This document shows positions 1 through 8,146 of a DNA stretch of 64,000 bases, piece after piece; positions within the stretch are counted from its first letter, which is position 1, and each line of letters starts with the position of its first letter. The notes under the pieces were generated by a model. It saw only the letters and a program-made list of their open reading frames with translations. It ran no database searches and had not been told where the DNA came from. Source of the stretch: Vreelandella hamiltonii (GTDB taxonomy: Bacteria > Pseudomonadota > Gammaproteobacteria > Pseudomonadales > Halomonadaceae); NCBI RefSeq assembly GCF_014651775.1, contig NZ_BMXN01000015.1:21738-85737 (forward strand), in the 5' to 3' direction. The position numbers were made by a program, and so were the translations under genes.

Positions 1-783
1 GTCGGCCATGCCCACCACGCCATTGAGCGGGGTGCGAATTTCATGGCTCATTACCGCCATGAACTCGGATTTCGCCTGACTGGCGATTTCAGCCCGGCGC
101 GCAGTCTCCTTGAGTTCCTGGCTCTTCAACTCGAGCGCCTGGGCCTTGCGTAAACTCGAGCGCCCCTCCCGCAGCAGCGCACGCACCAACATGCCGCCGG
201 AAAACATCAGCGACAGCAACAACACCAGCGCCAGCCCATACAGCTGAGTCATCCTCTCGCGTTCTTCCGTGCGCATACGCGCCACGCTGGCATTGGTCTC
301 GATCAATACGGTGCCGGTAAATGCCTGCAACTGCTGAGTCGTGCTCATCAGCTCCGTCATCAATGCGGGCGTCAATGCCTCCGGCTGCTCCCATAAAGGG
401 TCTAATAGTCCATCCAGTGCATCCACCCACTCAGCCGCCTGGACGATGTTGTCGTTGATAACGTCGATCTTCGACACTGCAAGGTTGATTTCGCCCTGTT
501 GAAAAAGATTCTTGCGGCTATAGAGAATTTCGAACCTCTGCAGCAGGTCGTCCACGCTGGCACTGCCGATCTGCACGTCTACCAGCGCCATATGCAGTTC
601 GCGAACTTCACGGTCGAACTGATAGCCCGTCCACACCAGGTTTTCCAGCAAGCGGTTCTCGATCGCGTGCTGACGCTGAAAGATGACGCCACCCGTAATG
701 ATGGCAGACAGAAAGAACAGGATGGCCGAAAAGGTAGCCACCCTGACGCGTTTGGAAAAGTAGTGTTTGAAAGTGGCTAACAT
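1..783 (-). CDS. Sensor histidine kinase, N-terminal part (cut by window edge)
   Basis: The reading frame is open from the ATG at 783 to the window edge, giving 261 residues. Visible in order are a membrane segment (about residues 17-35), a periplasmic helical region (36-180), a second membrane segment (181-200), a charged coiled-coil linker (205-240) and the phospho-acceptor H-box [11 protein letters not shown] with His247. An H-box directly after a coiled coil, without an obvious PAS domain, is typical of BarA/TorS-type hybrid kinases, but the catalytic and any receiver domains lie outside the window. The gene starts 53 bp downstream of the periplasmic protein on the same strand and is divergent from a response regulator, so the three probably form one signalling unit. 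The signal it senses is unknown. Confidence 0.85.
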   Translation of the reverse strand, partial: MLATFKHYFSKRVRVATFSAILFFLSAIITGGVIFQRQHAIENRLLENLVWTGYQFDREVRELHMALVDVQIGSASVDDLLQRFEILYSRKNLFQQGEINLAVSKIDVINDNIVQAAEWVDALDGLLDPLWEQPEALTPALMTELMSTTQQLQAFTGTVLIETNASVARMRTEERERMTQLYGLALVLLLSLMFSGGMLVRALLREGRSSLRKAQALELKSQELKETARRAEIASQAKSEFMAVMSHEIRTPLNGVVGMAD

Positions 784-836
784 GGCGTTTACCCGGCGAG
801 GTTACCGCGTGGCGAACAATGGCACCTCGCGGCGGG

Positions 837-1343
837 TTACTCGATTTCGATGCGCTTCACTTGCCAGACCGAGCGGGTCAGGATCTCTTCGTTCAGCAGT
901 GACGGGTTTTCATCGAAGGGATAGATGACGAACAGTGGCCCATGGTCGCGAATACGCAGCGGGCTGCCATCGGCACTCATGGCCAGGATCACGTCGTACT
1001 CCTGAAAATCACTGACGGGAATCGTGGATGCATAATCATTGAGCGCAATCACCCTCATCTGCTCACCGTCGGCCCCTACCGCTTCCAGCAGCGCGCGCCC
1101 CAACGGCCCCTCGAAGCTGACCACGCCATCGTGCCAAGGCGTACTGGTGCGCGTCGTGCGCTGTGCCAGGGCTTCCAGCATGGCGCGATCGAAATGGGCT
1201 TCATCCCCCGCATTGGTATGGGTAAGCTTACCCGCCACTTCCAGCACCACTTGCCCGGCAGGAGTCTCCAACGCCTGGACACTGGTAAGGAAAGATACCC
1301 CTGCCAACAATACAAAAGCCTTATTAATCAGTTTATTGGTCAT
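837..1343 (-). CDS. Periplasmic molybdopterin-oxidoreductase-fold small protein
   Basis: This 168-residue protein has a signal peptide (basic MTNK start, hydrophobic FVLLAGVSFLTS, cleavage likely after VQA near residue 24). The C-terminal half carries segments such as NDYASTIPVSDF and RDHGPLFVIYPFDE, which recall the core of the sulfite-oxidase-like molybdopterin-binding fold. It is far shorter than a real sulfite oxidase or MsrP and I see no obvious Mo-ligand cysteine. It is therefore more likely a ligand-binding relative than a redox enzyme. It lies just upstream of, and co-directional with, the sensor kinase, so it may supply the periplasmic input to that kinase. Function is inferred only from fold resemblance and position. 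Confidence 0.7.
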   Translation of the reverse strand: MTNKLINKAFVLLAGVSFLTSVQALETPAGQVVLEVAGKLTHTNAGDEAHFDRAMLEALAQRTTRTSTPWHDGVVSFEGPLGRALLEAVGADGEQMRVIALNDYASTIPVSDFQEYDVILAMSADGSPLRIRDHGPLFVIYPFDENPSLLNEEILTRSVWQVKRIEIE

Positions 1344-1501
1344 TTCACCCCCTCCTCGATGATAAGCGGAGTATAGCGCTGAGACTTAAGCGTTAACTGT
1401 AAACCTTTGTGTCACTCGGCCAAACTCAACTAGAATTAATGAATGAGCAGTTCTTCCAGGCGGTGTGAGATTTATCACACGATAAAAATAGGTAACTCAC
1501 T

Positions 1502-2215
1502 ATGCATATCGGTGTGCTTGAAGACGATCTTGACCAACAAGCATTTATTGAACAGTGCCTGCTCTCTGCCGACCATCAAGTGTCGCTGTTCGGCAGAGCC
1601 AGTGAACTTAGACGTGCCACGCAAGAGAAGCGCTTCGATTTTCTGATCATTGATTGGCGCCTTCCAGATGCCTGCGGCATGGACGTGGTGAGCCATCTGC
1701 GCCAGAACGATGGTTGGCGTGGGCCGATTCTGTTCATTACCGCCAGCCAAGGCGAAGACGACGTGGTGAAGGCGCTGGAACAGGGAGCCGACGACTTTCT
1801 GGCCAAGCCGCTACGCCCCAAGGAATTTCTTGCTCGGGTCAGCGCGCTGGGCCGACGTGCAGGGTATGAAACGCCCCGCCCATCGGCCAACTGTCCTAGC
1901 GCGTTCGATATCAATACCGTCGAACATACGATCAGTGTCGATGGGCATATGGTGGAGCTCACCGAGCGAGAGTACCGTCTGGCGACGCTGTTCTTCTCAA
2001 AAGTCGGCGAATTGCTGAGCCGTGCACATCTGCTCGAACTGGTGTGGGGGATCAAAGGGGATGTCTCGACCCGCACGGTGGATACCCATGTCAGCCGCTT
2101 GCGCCGCAAGCTGGAACTGGATGGGCGGCACGGTCTTCGGTTGCGCAGTATCTACCAGTCAGGCTATCGCCTGGAGACCTGTCATATGGCACCCGTAGAG
2201 AAGGTGGTCAATTAA
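1502..2215 (+). CDS. OmpR/PhoB-family response regulator
   Basis: This 237-residue two-domain regulator has an N-terminal receiver with the acidic pair at Asp8/Asp9, phospho-acceptor Asp51 (DFLIIDWRLPD), Thr80 and Lys102 (FLAKPLRP). The C-terminal winged helix (about 130-228) ends in RTVDTHVSRLRRKLE and YQSGYRLE, as in OmpR/PhoB proteins. The start at 1502 follows AGGT 8 bases upstream. It is transcribed divergently from the small periplasmic protein and sensor kinase across a 158-bp gap, which suggests it is their cognate regulator. It would act as a DNA-binding transcription factor once phosphorylated. Its target genes cannot be read from this window. Confidence 0.9.
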   Translation: MHIGVLEDDLDQQAFIEQCLLSADHQVSLFGRASELRRATQEKRFDFLIIDWRLPDACGMDVVSHLRQNDGWRGPILFITASQGEDDVVKALEQGADDFLAKPLRPKEFLARVSALGRRAGYETPRPSANCPSAFDINTVEHTISVDGHMVELTEREYRLATLFFSKVGELLSRAHLLELVWGIKGDVSTRTVDTHVSRLRRKLELDGRHGLRLRSIYQSGYRLETCHMAPVEKVVN

Positions 2216-2235
2216 AAAGGTAGCCAATTAAAAAA

Positions 2236-2267
2236 GCCGACCGACACCCCAAGGTGCCTGGGTCGGC
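2236..2267 (-). terminator. Terminator for arfA
   Basis: GCCGACC (2236-2242) pairs with GGTCGGC (2261-2267), with an inner CACC/GGTG stem. Read on the minus strand it is followed by a run of T (plus-strand A-rich 2227-2235), so it terminates leftward transcription from arfA. The response regulator on the other strand ends 20 bp to the left and could use the stem too, but it has no T-run on that side. Confidence 0.7.
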
Positions 2268-2323
2268 GAAGCTGATGAGAGTCTGCAATCACGCGTCAGC
2301 GTGTGCAGTGATGCTTGGGGAAA

Positions 2324-2362
2324 GCATCGCCAAACTGCCTGCGTCAAGCGGCTTGGCGATGC
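2324..2362 (-). promoter_or_regulatory. Hairpin enclosing the arfA stop codon
   Basis: The arms 2324-2333 and 2353-2362 are perfectly complementary over 10 bp (GCATCGCCAA/TTGGCGATGC). The 19-nt loop contains the last two codons and the TGA stop (2344-2346) of arfA. In known arfA genes an RNase III-sensitive stem-loop near the 3' end gives a non-stop mRNA, so that ArfA is made mainly when tmRNA trans-translation is failing. Cleavage in this stem would remove the stop codon after about 50 residues. A second stem, GGTTGA/TCAACC, lies just upstream inside the gene (2371-2387). Confidence 0.7.
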
Positions 2363-2511
2363 CCTCTGTCGGTTGATCGAGTCAACCTTCCCCGTCCTTT
2401 GCGCGAGTAGCTGCCCTTGCCCTTCTTGGGCGTTTGCTGCTGCAGTTTGAACATGGGTGTTCGCAGCTGTGCTTTCAAGGCATTGTCCTTGATACCGTGT
2501 CGCTTTTTCAT
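2344..2511 (-). CDS. arfA: Alternative ribosome-rescue factor A
   Basis: This 55-residue basic protein has the two ArfA signatures: GIKDNALKAQL at residues 6-16 and the glycine/lysine tail motif KKGKGSYSRKGR at 29-40. ArfA enters the empty mRNA channel of ribosomes stalled on non-stop mRNA and recruits release factor 2, acting as a backup to tmRNA. The start at 2511 was chosen because the family begins a few residues before the IKDNA motif. A much longer upstream-extended frame only overlaps the neighbouring cls gene. The hydrophobic C-terminal extension of full-length E. coli ArfA is absent here. The message folds into hairpins around the stop codon, the expected arrangement for tmRNA/RNase III-controlled expression. 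Confidence 0.85.
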   Translation of the reverse strand: MKKRHGIKDNALKAQLRTPMFKLQQQTPKKGKGSYSRKGRGRLTRSTDRGHRQAA

Positions 2512-2635
2512 ACGTTTACCTATGTAAATTCCTTCGGACTTGCAAACGAGCATTGGCCCGCTTCTGGACAGACAAGCGGCAGGTTGGTTCCCTGGCGCGG
2601 CAATCGCTACTGGAAATGTCTGCTGGAAATGGCTG

Positions 2636-3919
2636 CTAAAGATGCGCCCCCACCAACATGCTGAGCCACCCGGCCACCCGTTTACGCCAGGGGCGATTCT
2701 CCCAGCGCTCGAGGTCGTAGCGCTCCGCCTGCTGCAGATCCTCTTCCACCAACAGGCGCACATACCGGGCAAATTCCTCATCGTAGACGTTGAGATTGCC
2801 TTCCTGGTTGATCCTGAACGAGCGATTGTCGAGGTTGGTCGACCCAATGCTGGCAAAGCGATCGTCGACACTGATCAGCTTGGCGTGATACATGGCAGGC
2901 TGGTACTCGTAGAACGCCACGCCTGCTTCCAGCATGGGCCGCCAGCGATTCACCGAAGCGTGGCGCACGAAGCCTTTATCGATGCTGTCACCGGGTACCA
3001 GAATGGTGATCTCCACGCCCCGCTCCCGTGCCTCGATCAGCGCCTGGAGAAACTGTTCATCCGGGTAAAAATAGGCCGACCCGAGAGTGATATGCTCTTG
3101 GGCCGAGGCGATGACCAGCATCAACATCTTGCGCATGCGGTGACGCCCCTCCAAGGGGGTACTGGTCACCATTTGTGCCGTTACATCGCCCTCTTCACTC
3201 AGCTCGGGAAAGTAGCGCTCCCCCAATAGCAGCCGTCCGCTGGCATCCAGCCAGGTATCCACGAAGGCCGCCTGCATGTTGCCGACCACGGGCCCTCGAA
3301 CGCGGAAATGGTGATCTCGATAGCCGACGTCGTCACCTTCCGGCAGCCAGCTGTCCGTCACGTTGGCCCCGCCAATGAAACCGGTGTGGCCGTCTACCAC
3401 CAGCAGCTTGCGGTGGGTACGGTGATTGAAACGGCTCAACTCGTACCAGGCGGGCTTGCGCCAGCGAATCACGTCGACCCCGGCGGCTTCCAGGCGCTCG
3501 AACTTGTCCTGAGCTGCGGGCACCGAGCCTACGTAATCGATCAGTACATGCACTGCCACGCCGCGCTCGGCAGCGGCCGACAGCGCTTCCACGAAGGGAT
3601 CGGCGGCCGTTGCGCCCCAAAATTCATAGGTTTCGAAGGTAATGCTGCTCTCGGCGGACGCGATGGCTGCCAGCATGGCGTCATAAATGGCTTCGCCATC
3701 GGTGAAGGGGTCGATGCGGTTACCCGACACCAGCGGCTGCTCCAGCAGCAACCCCATGGTGCGCATGAACGCCTCGTCCTGCGTGCCCATGTCTACCGAC
3801 ACGGGCTCCAGCAGCCGCTTGGGTGACGGCTGGGCATTGTGATACAGCACGCTGCCCACCATGAAGAGAGCGGCTACTACGCAGCTGGTATAGAAAACGA
3901 GTCGAGTACGGCGTTTCAA
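2636..3919 (-). CDS. cls: Cardiolipin synthase-like phospholipase D family protein
   Basis: This 427-residue protein has one N-terminal membrane anchor (about residues 8-25) and two phospholipase D domains, each with an HKD motif: HRKLLVVDG near residue 170 followed by GGANVTD, and HAKLISVDD near 345 followed by GSTNLDNRS. Paired HKD domains form one active site that transfers a phosphatidyl group between two phosphatidylglycerols to give cardiolipin. The single anchor and roughly 430-residue length resemble ClsB/ClsC-type enzymes more than ClsA, which has two N-terminal membrane spans. The substrate is inferred from the family. Cardiolipin adjustment would suit an organism facing changing salinity. 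It is the nearest gene upstream of arfA on this strand. Confidence 0.85.
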   Translation of the reverse strand: MKRRTRLVFYTSCVVAALFMVGSVLYHNAQPSPKRLLEPVSVDMGTQDEAFMRTMGLLLEQPLVSGNRIDPFTDGEAIYDAMLAAIASAESSITFETYEFWGATAADPFVEALSAAAERGVAVHVLIDYVGSVPAAQDKFERLEAAGVDVIRWRKPAWYELSRFNHRTHRKLLVVDGHTGFIGGANVTDSWLPEGDDVGYRDHHFRVRGPVVGNMQAAFVDTWLDASGRLLLGERYFPELSEEGDVTAQMVTSTPLEGRHRMRKMLMLVIASAQEHITLGSAYFYPDEQFLQALIEARERGVEITILVPGDSIDKGFVRHASVNRWRPMLEAGVAFYEYQPAMYHAKLISVDDRFASIGSTNLDNRSFRINQEGNLNVYDEEFARYVRLLVEEDLQQAERYDLERWENRPWRKRVAGWLSMLVGAHL

Positions 3920-4001
3920 GGGTGGCTCCCTGCCTCATAAGCGTGGCTCATGATTGCAGCTCCCCCCAGTGAACGCCAGCCAAAGCGTCAACGAGAAAGC
4001 G

Positions 4002-4886
4002 TCAGCGCGCCAACGTCGCCCCCCGAGCCGCAGGGCTATGGGCCACCATGCTGACCACGCTGCCGACCATGATCAGGCAAGGCGATGGCAGCGGCTGGTC
4101 TTTCAATTGGCCAGGCATACTTGCCAGGGTGCCGGTCAGCGATTGCTGGTCGGGCTGACTGGCGTTGGCGACCAGCATGATGGGCCAGGCGTCTGGCAGT
4201 CCTGCTTGGCGCAAGCCGTGGCAAATGGCCTCCACCTTGGATAACCCCATATAGAACACCAGCGTTTCATCCTGACGGGCCAACGTGGCCCAGTCCGGGG
4301 TGCCGCCTTCTCGGCACAGCTGCGCGGTAATGAAGCGCAGTTGCTGGGCATGGCTGCGGTCGGTCAAAGGAATTCCCATCCCCGCCGCGGCTGCCGACGC
4401 GGCGGTAATGCCCGGTACGATGTGTGCCGGTAACGCGGCTTGCGCCAGCGCTGCCAGCTCTTCACCCATGCGTCCGAACACGCCCGGGTCACCGCCTTTC
4501 AGACGCACCACCGACTTGCCCGCTTGGGCCAGTGACACCAGCAAATGGCCGATGTCGGCCTGTGGCACGCTGTGGTGGCCTCGGGCTTTCCCGACGTAGT
4601 AGCGCTCGGTGACGGAGGGAATCAGCGCCAGCACGTCATCCCCGACCAAACGGTCGTAGACCACGGCATCGGCCTGCATCAATAACCGCGCCGCCTTCAG
4701 CGTCAACAGCTCGACGTCTCCGCTGCCAGCGCCCACCAGGTAGACCGTACCTGCTCGGCACTCGCCGCTGAGCGGCAAGCGAACGTTCGCCGTAGCGTCG
4801 TCTTGCAGCGGTGCCAGGGCCCGCAGGCCAAAACGCATGAGGGCCTCAGGCCATTTCTGGGTCAGTTGCTTGGCGAGTGCGCGCAT
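4002..4886 (-). CDS. cobA: Uroporphyrinogen-III C-methyltransferase (SUMT)
   Basis: This 294-residue protein catalyses the two SAM-dependent methylations of uroporphyrinogen III that give precorrin-2, the precursor of siroheme. The methyltransferase core starts near residue 45 with VYLVGAGSGDVELLTLKA, continues with VVYDRLV and contains VVRLKGGDPGVFGRMGEE, all SUMT signatures. The 45-residue N-terminal extension shows no CysG dehydrogenase/ferrochelatase domain, so the later siroheme steps must be encoded elsewhere. The start at 4886 follows AGGAG at good spacing and lies inside the end of nasA (41-bp overlap), so the two are probably translationally coupled. Siroheme is the cofactor of NirB, encoded across the divergent promoter region. 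Confidence 0.92.
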   Translation of the reverse strand: MRALAKQLTQKWPEALMRFGLRALAPLQDDATANVRLPLSGECRAGTVYLVGAGSGDVELLTLKAARLLMQADAVVYDRLVGDDVLALIPSVTERYYVGKARGHHSVPQADIGHLLVSLAQAGKSVVRLKGGDPGVFGRMGEELAALAQAALPAHIVPGITAASAAAAGMGIPLTDRSHAQQLRFITAQLCREGGTPDWATLARQDETLVFYMGLSKVEAICHGLRQAGLPDAWPIMLVANASQPDQQSLTGTLASMPGQLKDQPLPSPCLIMVGSVVSMVAHSPAARGATLAR

Positions 4887-7560
4887 GTGGCCGCTCCTGT
4901 TCGAGTAACGCGTTTAATTCAGGGATACAACTCCCGCACTGGGTGCCGCAGGCCAGCCGTGCGCCCAGCGCCTCGAGGCTGGTATCCCCTTGATGAATAG
5001 CCTTGACGATGCTGGCCTGCCCCACCTGATGGCAGCTGCACACCACCGGGCCAGCATCCGCTGCGCCATCGTCACAACCGGCCAGCAGGCGTCGCCGCTG
5101 AGCCTGGGAGAGTGCCGCATCGGTGAACCGTTCAGCCAACCAGGCAAGTCCCGGCAGCTCGTCAGGCGGCCCGACCATCAGCCACCAACGCAGCTGCCCG
5201 TCGATCACGCTGGCCGCTCGCAAACGCCCCGTGGCGGCGTCTTCACACCATAGCGAGGCCGGGGATCCACACCAGTTGGCGAGCGTGGCCAGCCAATCCT
5301 CCCTCGGCTGGCAGCCCGCCAGTTGCCAACGAGTACAGCCTGGCAAGGGAATACGCGCCCAATAATCGCTGTCGCACCACGCGGGCGACTCGTCTGCCTG
5401 GGCCACCAGCAAGGTGGCCTGCCAGGCGATGGGTAACCGACGCAGGGCCACGGCGCCCTGCTTGGATTCTGGCTGGCCCGAGACCGGGTCGGTGATGCCT
5501 TGCAGCAAGGCGCCACTGCGCCCCTGGCCCGTAAAGCAGTCGGTCCAGTGCATGGGCACGAACACTTCCCCCCGCCGCTGCCCGTGGGCAAGGCGCACAC
5601 GCCCACGATACTCCCCCGTGGCCGCGCTCAACTGAGCCAGCGACTGCGCTTCGAGCCCATGCTCGGCAGCGTCCTCGGGATGCAACTCGATGAAGGGTTC
5701 GGCGCGATGGTTCATCAAGCGAGGCGCACGGGCCGTGCGGGTCATGGTGTGCCACTGGTCGCGCACGCGGCCGGTGTTGAGGCGCAGCGGGTAGCGCTCG
5801 CAAAGCGCCTGCTGGGGCAAACGCGGATCAATCGGCAGCAGCCGTGCACGGCCGTTGGGCGTGGCAAACTGGCCATCCACGAACAGCCGCGGCGTGCCGT
5901 GGGGCGCTTGCCGAGTGACCGGCCACTGAATGGGGGCCAGCGCATCATACGCCGCCTGGCCCAGGCCGCTCAGGCCTGAGATGTCGAACAGCCGCGCAGA
6001 GGCACCGCTATTTTCATAGCCGGAAAGCCGCGCATGCTCATCGAAGATTTCCCAGGGGTGGGCATAACCGAACGCTTCTGCGAACCCCAACCGTTTGGCC
6101 ACCTCGCAGATGATCCACCAGTCGTGTTGAGCTTCGCCCGGCGGAGGCAGCATTCCCCGCTGGCGGGAAATGCGCCGCTCGGAGTTGGTGACCGTGCCAT
6201 CCTTTTCCGACCAACCCGACGCAGGCAGCACGATATCGGCAAAGGGCAGCAGGTCGGTATGGGCCACACACTCCGAAACGATGACCAGCGGGCACTTGGC
6301 CAGGGCGCGACGCACCTGTTCACCGTTCGGCAGACTCACTGCCGGGTTGGTGGCCATGACCCACAGCGCCGTGACTTCGCCACGCTCGATGGCCTCGAAC
6401 AGCTCCACCGCCTTGTGGCCCGGACCGTCAGGCAACGAGGCTGACAGGTGCTCCGTGGACCAGAAGCGGCTGACACGCTGGCGTGCCCCGGGCGTGTGGT
6501 AATCCATATGCGCCGCCAGCTGGTTCGCCAACCCGCCCACTTCGCGCCCGCCCATGGCATTGGGCTGGCCGGTGATCGAAAAGGGCCCGGCCCCCGGCAG
6601 GCCAATCTTGCCGCCCGCCAGGTGGCAATTGATGATCGCATTGCACTTGTCGGTACCACTGGAGGATTGGTTGACGCCCTGAGAGTACAGAGTGACCACA
6701 TGCAGCTGGCTGGCAAACCAGTAGTAGAAGGTCTCCAGCCGCTCTTCATCGACGTCGCAGGCCTTCGCGACCGCTTGCAGGCTACCGGCGCTCTGCTGGG
6801 CGGCGGCCAGCGCCTGCTCGATACCTTCGGTGTGCCGCTGCAAATAGACGTCGTCCAGCTTCTGCTGGGCCGCCATCCAGGCCAGCAGCCCGTTGAACAG
6901 CAAGGCGTCGCTGCCTGGCGCGATGCCCAGGTACAGATCGGCGATATCACAGGTGTCCGTGACTCGCGGGTCCACCACCACCACACGCATCAGTGGATTA
7001 CGCTCCTTGGCGACTTTCAGGCGCTGATACAGCACAGGGTGATTCCAGGCCAGATTGGAGCCCACCAGCACCACCAGCTCGGCCTCTTCCAGGTCTTCAT
7101 ACTGGCAGGGCACGGCATCCGCCCCGAAGGCACGCTTGTAGCCCGCTACGGCCGACGCCATGCATAGCCGTGAGTTGGTATCCAGATGCGGGGTGCCGAG
7201 GAAGCCTTTGAACAGCTTGTTGGCGACATAGTAGTCTTCGGTCAGCAGCTGTCCTGACAGGTAGGCCGCCACGCAGGCATTGCCATGGGCACTGCGCTGG
7301 GCCTGCAGCCGCTCGGCCGTGGCGGTCAATGCCTGCTCCCAACTCACCTCACGGCCATCTACCCGAGGGCGCAGTAGTCGCCCATGGTGGCCCAGGGTTT
7401 CATGCAGCGCCGTGCCCTTGACGCATAACCGGCCATGGTTGGCAGGGTGCCCGCGATCCCCTTCTACCGCTGCAACGCGGCCGTTTTCCAGGGTAGCCGT
7501 CACTCCGCAGCCCACGCCACAGTAGGGGCAGGTGGTGTTGACCTGAGCGGTCGTTGGCAT
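4846..7560 (-). CDS. nasA: Assimilatory nitrate reductase catalytic subunit
   Basis: This 904-residue cytoplasmic molybdoenzyme reduces nitrate to nitrite. The N-terminus has the [4Fe-4S] cysteines CPYCGVGCGV (Cys11, 14, 18) and a fourth near residue 44 (RLCVKG). Next come the bis-MGD oxidoreductase domains, with the family segment LCMASAVAGYKRAFG, then a molybdopterin-dinucleotide-binding C-terminal domain. A BFD-like [2Fe-2S] domain, VVCSCHQVG followed by CGTQCGSC, sits near residues 835-890. This extended NasA form resembles the Klebsiella type rather than periplasmic NapA, and no Tat signal is present. The start at 7560 was preferred over an in-frame ATG nine codons upstream because GGGAGGA precedes it at correct spacing. 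A strong terminator hairpin lies just upstream in the leader. Confidence 0.95.
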   Translation of the reverse strand: MPTTAQVNTTCPYCGVGCGVTATLENGRVAAVEGDRGHPANHGRLCVKGTALHETLGHHGRLLRPRVDGREVSWEQALTATAERLQAQRSAHGNACVAAYLSGQLLTEDYYVANKLFKGFLGTPHLDTNSRLCMASAVAGYKRAFGADAVPCQYEDLEEAELVVLVGSNLAWNHPVLYQRLKVAKERNPLMRVVVVDPRVTDTCDIADLYLGIAPGSDALLFNGLLAWMAAQQKLDDVYLQRHTEGIEQALAAAQQSAGSLQAVAKACDVDEERLETFYYWFASQLHVVTLYSQGVNQSSSGTDKCNAIINCHLAGGKIGLPGAGPFSITGQPNAMGGREVGGLANQLAAHMDYHTPGARQRVSRFWSTEHLSASLPDGPGHKAVELFEAIERGEVTALWVMATNPAVSLPNGEQVRRALAKCPLVIVSECVAHTDLLPFADIVLPASGWSEKDGTVTNSERRISRQRGMLPPPGEAQHDWWIICEVAKRLGFAEAFGYAHPWEIFDEHARLSGYENSGASARLFDISGLSGLGQAAYDALAPIQWPVTRQAPHGTPRLFVDGQFATPNGRARLLPIDPRLPQQALCERYPLRLNTGRVRDQWHTMTRTARAPRLMNHRAEPFIELHPEDAAEHGLEAQSLAQLSAATGEYRGRVRLAHGQRRGEVFVPMHWTDCFTGQGRSGALLQGITDPVSGQPESKQGAVALRRLPIAWQATLLVAQADESPAWCDSDYWARIPLPGCTRWQLAGCQPREDWLATLANWCGSPASLWCEDAATGRLRAASVIDGQLRWWLMVGPPDELPGLAWLAERFTDAALSQAQRRRLLAGCDDGAADAGPVVCSCHQVGQASIVKAIHQGDTSLEALGARLACGTQCGSCIPELNALLEQERPHARTRQATDPEMA

Positions 7561-7578
7561 GGCATTTCCTCCCGCGCT

Positions 7579-7630
7579 AAAAAGCAAAAAGCGCCCAAGC
7601 CAGCCTCTCTCAAGAGGCTTGCCTGGACGC
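7579..7630 (-). promoter_or_regulatory. Leader terminator (attenuator) of nasA
   Basis: Plus-strand 7591-7608 pairs with 7613-7630 over 18 positions (one mismatch, two G-U pairs) with a 4-base loop. Read on the minus strand it ends in TTTTTGCTTTTT (7579-7590), a very strong intrinsic terminator only 18 bases before the nasA ATG. No gene lies upstream on this strand for several hundred bases, so it must act on the nasA leader itself. Nitrate-responsive antitermination by ANTAR proteins (NasR, NasT) of such leaders is known in Klebsiella, Azotobacter and Pseudomonas. A smaller hairpin GGCACG-TGA-CGTGCC (7643-7657) precedes it. A clear A1/G4 hexaloop was not found on this strand. Confidence 0.75.
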
Positions 7631-7864
7631 CGTTGTCACAGGGGCACGTCACGTGCCGTACTCATCAGTGGTTTGCTGCGTTTAGCGTTATTCGACGCGA
7701 TTAGTCATTGTGCTGATTATGGGCAAATATGCTGCAATGAGCCGTTGTTGGTTGTTACCTGGGGTATTGCAAGTATTGGCCCTATATTCCAAAAAACTCA
7801 TAAATATCAGCAAAAACATAAACCTAAAGAAACCACCTCTCACATACTGCGCCTCCACAACACG

Positions 7865-7883
7865 CCAGCGAGCCTTTCGCTGG
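7865..7883. repeat. 7-bp inverted repeat in the nas/nir divergent region
   Basis: CCAGCGA (7865-7871) and TCGCTGG (7877-7883) are perfectly complementary around a 5-base spacer. It lies near the middle of the divergent region, far from either start codon. It could be a regulator site or an RNA hairpin in one leader. Neither can be decided from sequence alone. Confidence 0.4.
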
Positions 7884-8047
7884 TGCAGGATCATCCCAGG
7901 GGGCACCAAACCAGTGCAGGCATGGCTCGCTCCACGGCTACTGCTGTTTCTTTTGATGCCCTCAAACAGTTGATTTTAAAAAACTATACTTCTCCAGCCA
8001 TCGGCTGGCCGATTTTTTGCTGCTGCTAGCCATGCGAGTTTACATCG

Positions 8048-8067
8048 CGCAGCCAATGGCGGTTGCG
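8048..8067 (+). promoter_or_regulatory. ANTAR-type hexaloop hairpin in the nir leader
   Basis: CGCAGCC (8048-8054) pairs with GGTTGCG (8061-8067) around the 6-base loop AATGGC. The loop has A at position 1 and G at position 4, the consensus for RNA hairpins bound by ANTAR-domain antiterminators such as NasT, NasR and AmiR. It lies 30 bases before the leader terminator. A weaker stem, GCGA/TCGC at 8034-8048, precedes it as a possible first hairpin of the usual pair, but its loop is seven bases and does not fit the consensus. Confidence 0.6.
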
Positions 8068-8097
8068 GCATGTAACTGAATCTGCCCATGGGCAACG

Positions 8098-8146
8098 ACG
8101 CCCCTGACACCCTTCCTCGTGAAGGTCGTGTCAGGGGCGTTTTTTA
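8098..8146 (+). promoter_or_regulatory. Leader terminator (attenuator) of the nir operon
   Basis: ACGCCCCTGACAC (8098-8110) pairs perfectly with GTGTCAGGGGCGT (8128-8140), with an inner CCTTC/GAAGG stem, and runs straight into TTTTTTA. The ribosome-binding AGGAG (8152-8156) and the ATG at 8162 follow within 20 bases. A terminator placed directly before a start codon, with no gene upstream on this strand, implies regulated read-through. With the hexaloop hairpin just upstream this fits NasT-type antitermination. Confidence 0.8.

Noticed and set aside
7688..7909. 73-codon minus-strand frame and a longer plus-strand frame in the nas/nir divergent region
   Set aside because: No ribosome-binding site and no coding character; both overlap the leader and control elements.
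7740..7930. Possible sigma-54 promoter (GG-N10-GC) in the nas/nir divergent region
   Set aside because: The best candidates have spacings of 8, 11 or 14 between the GG and GC, not 12, so none is acceptable.
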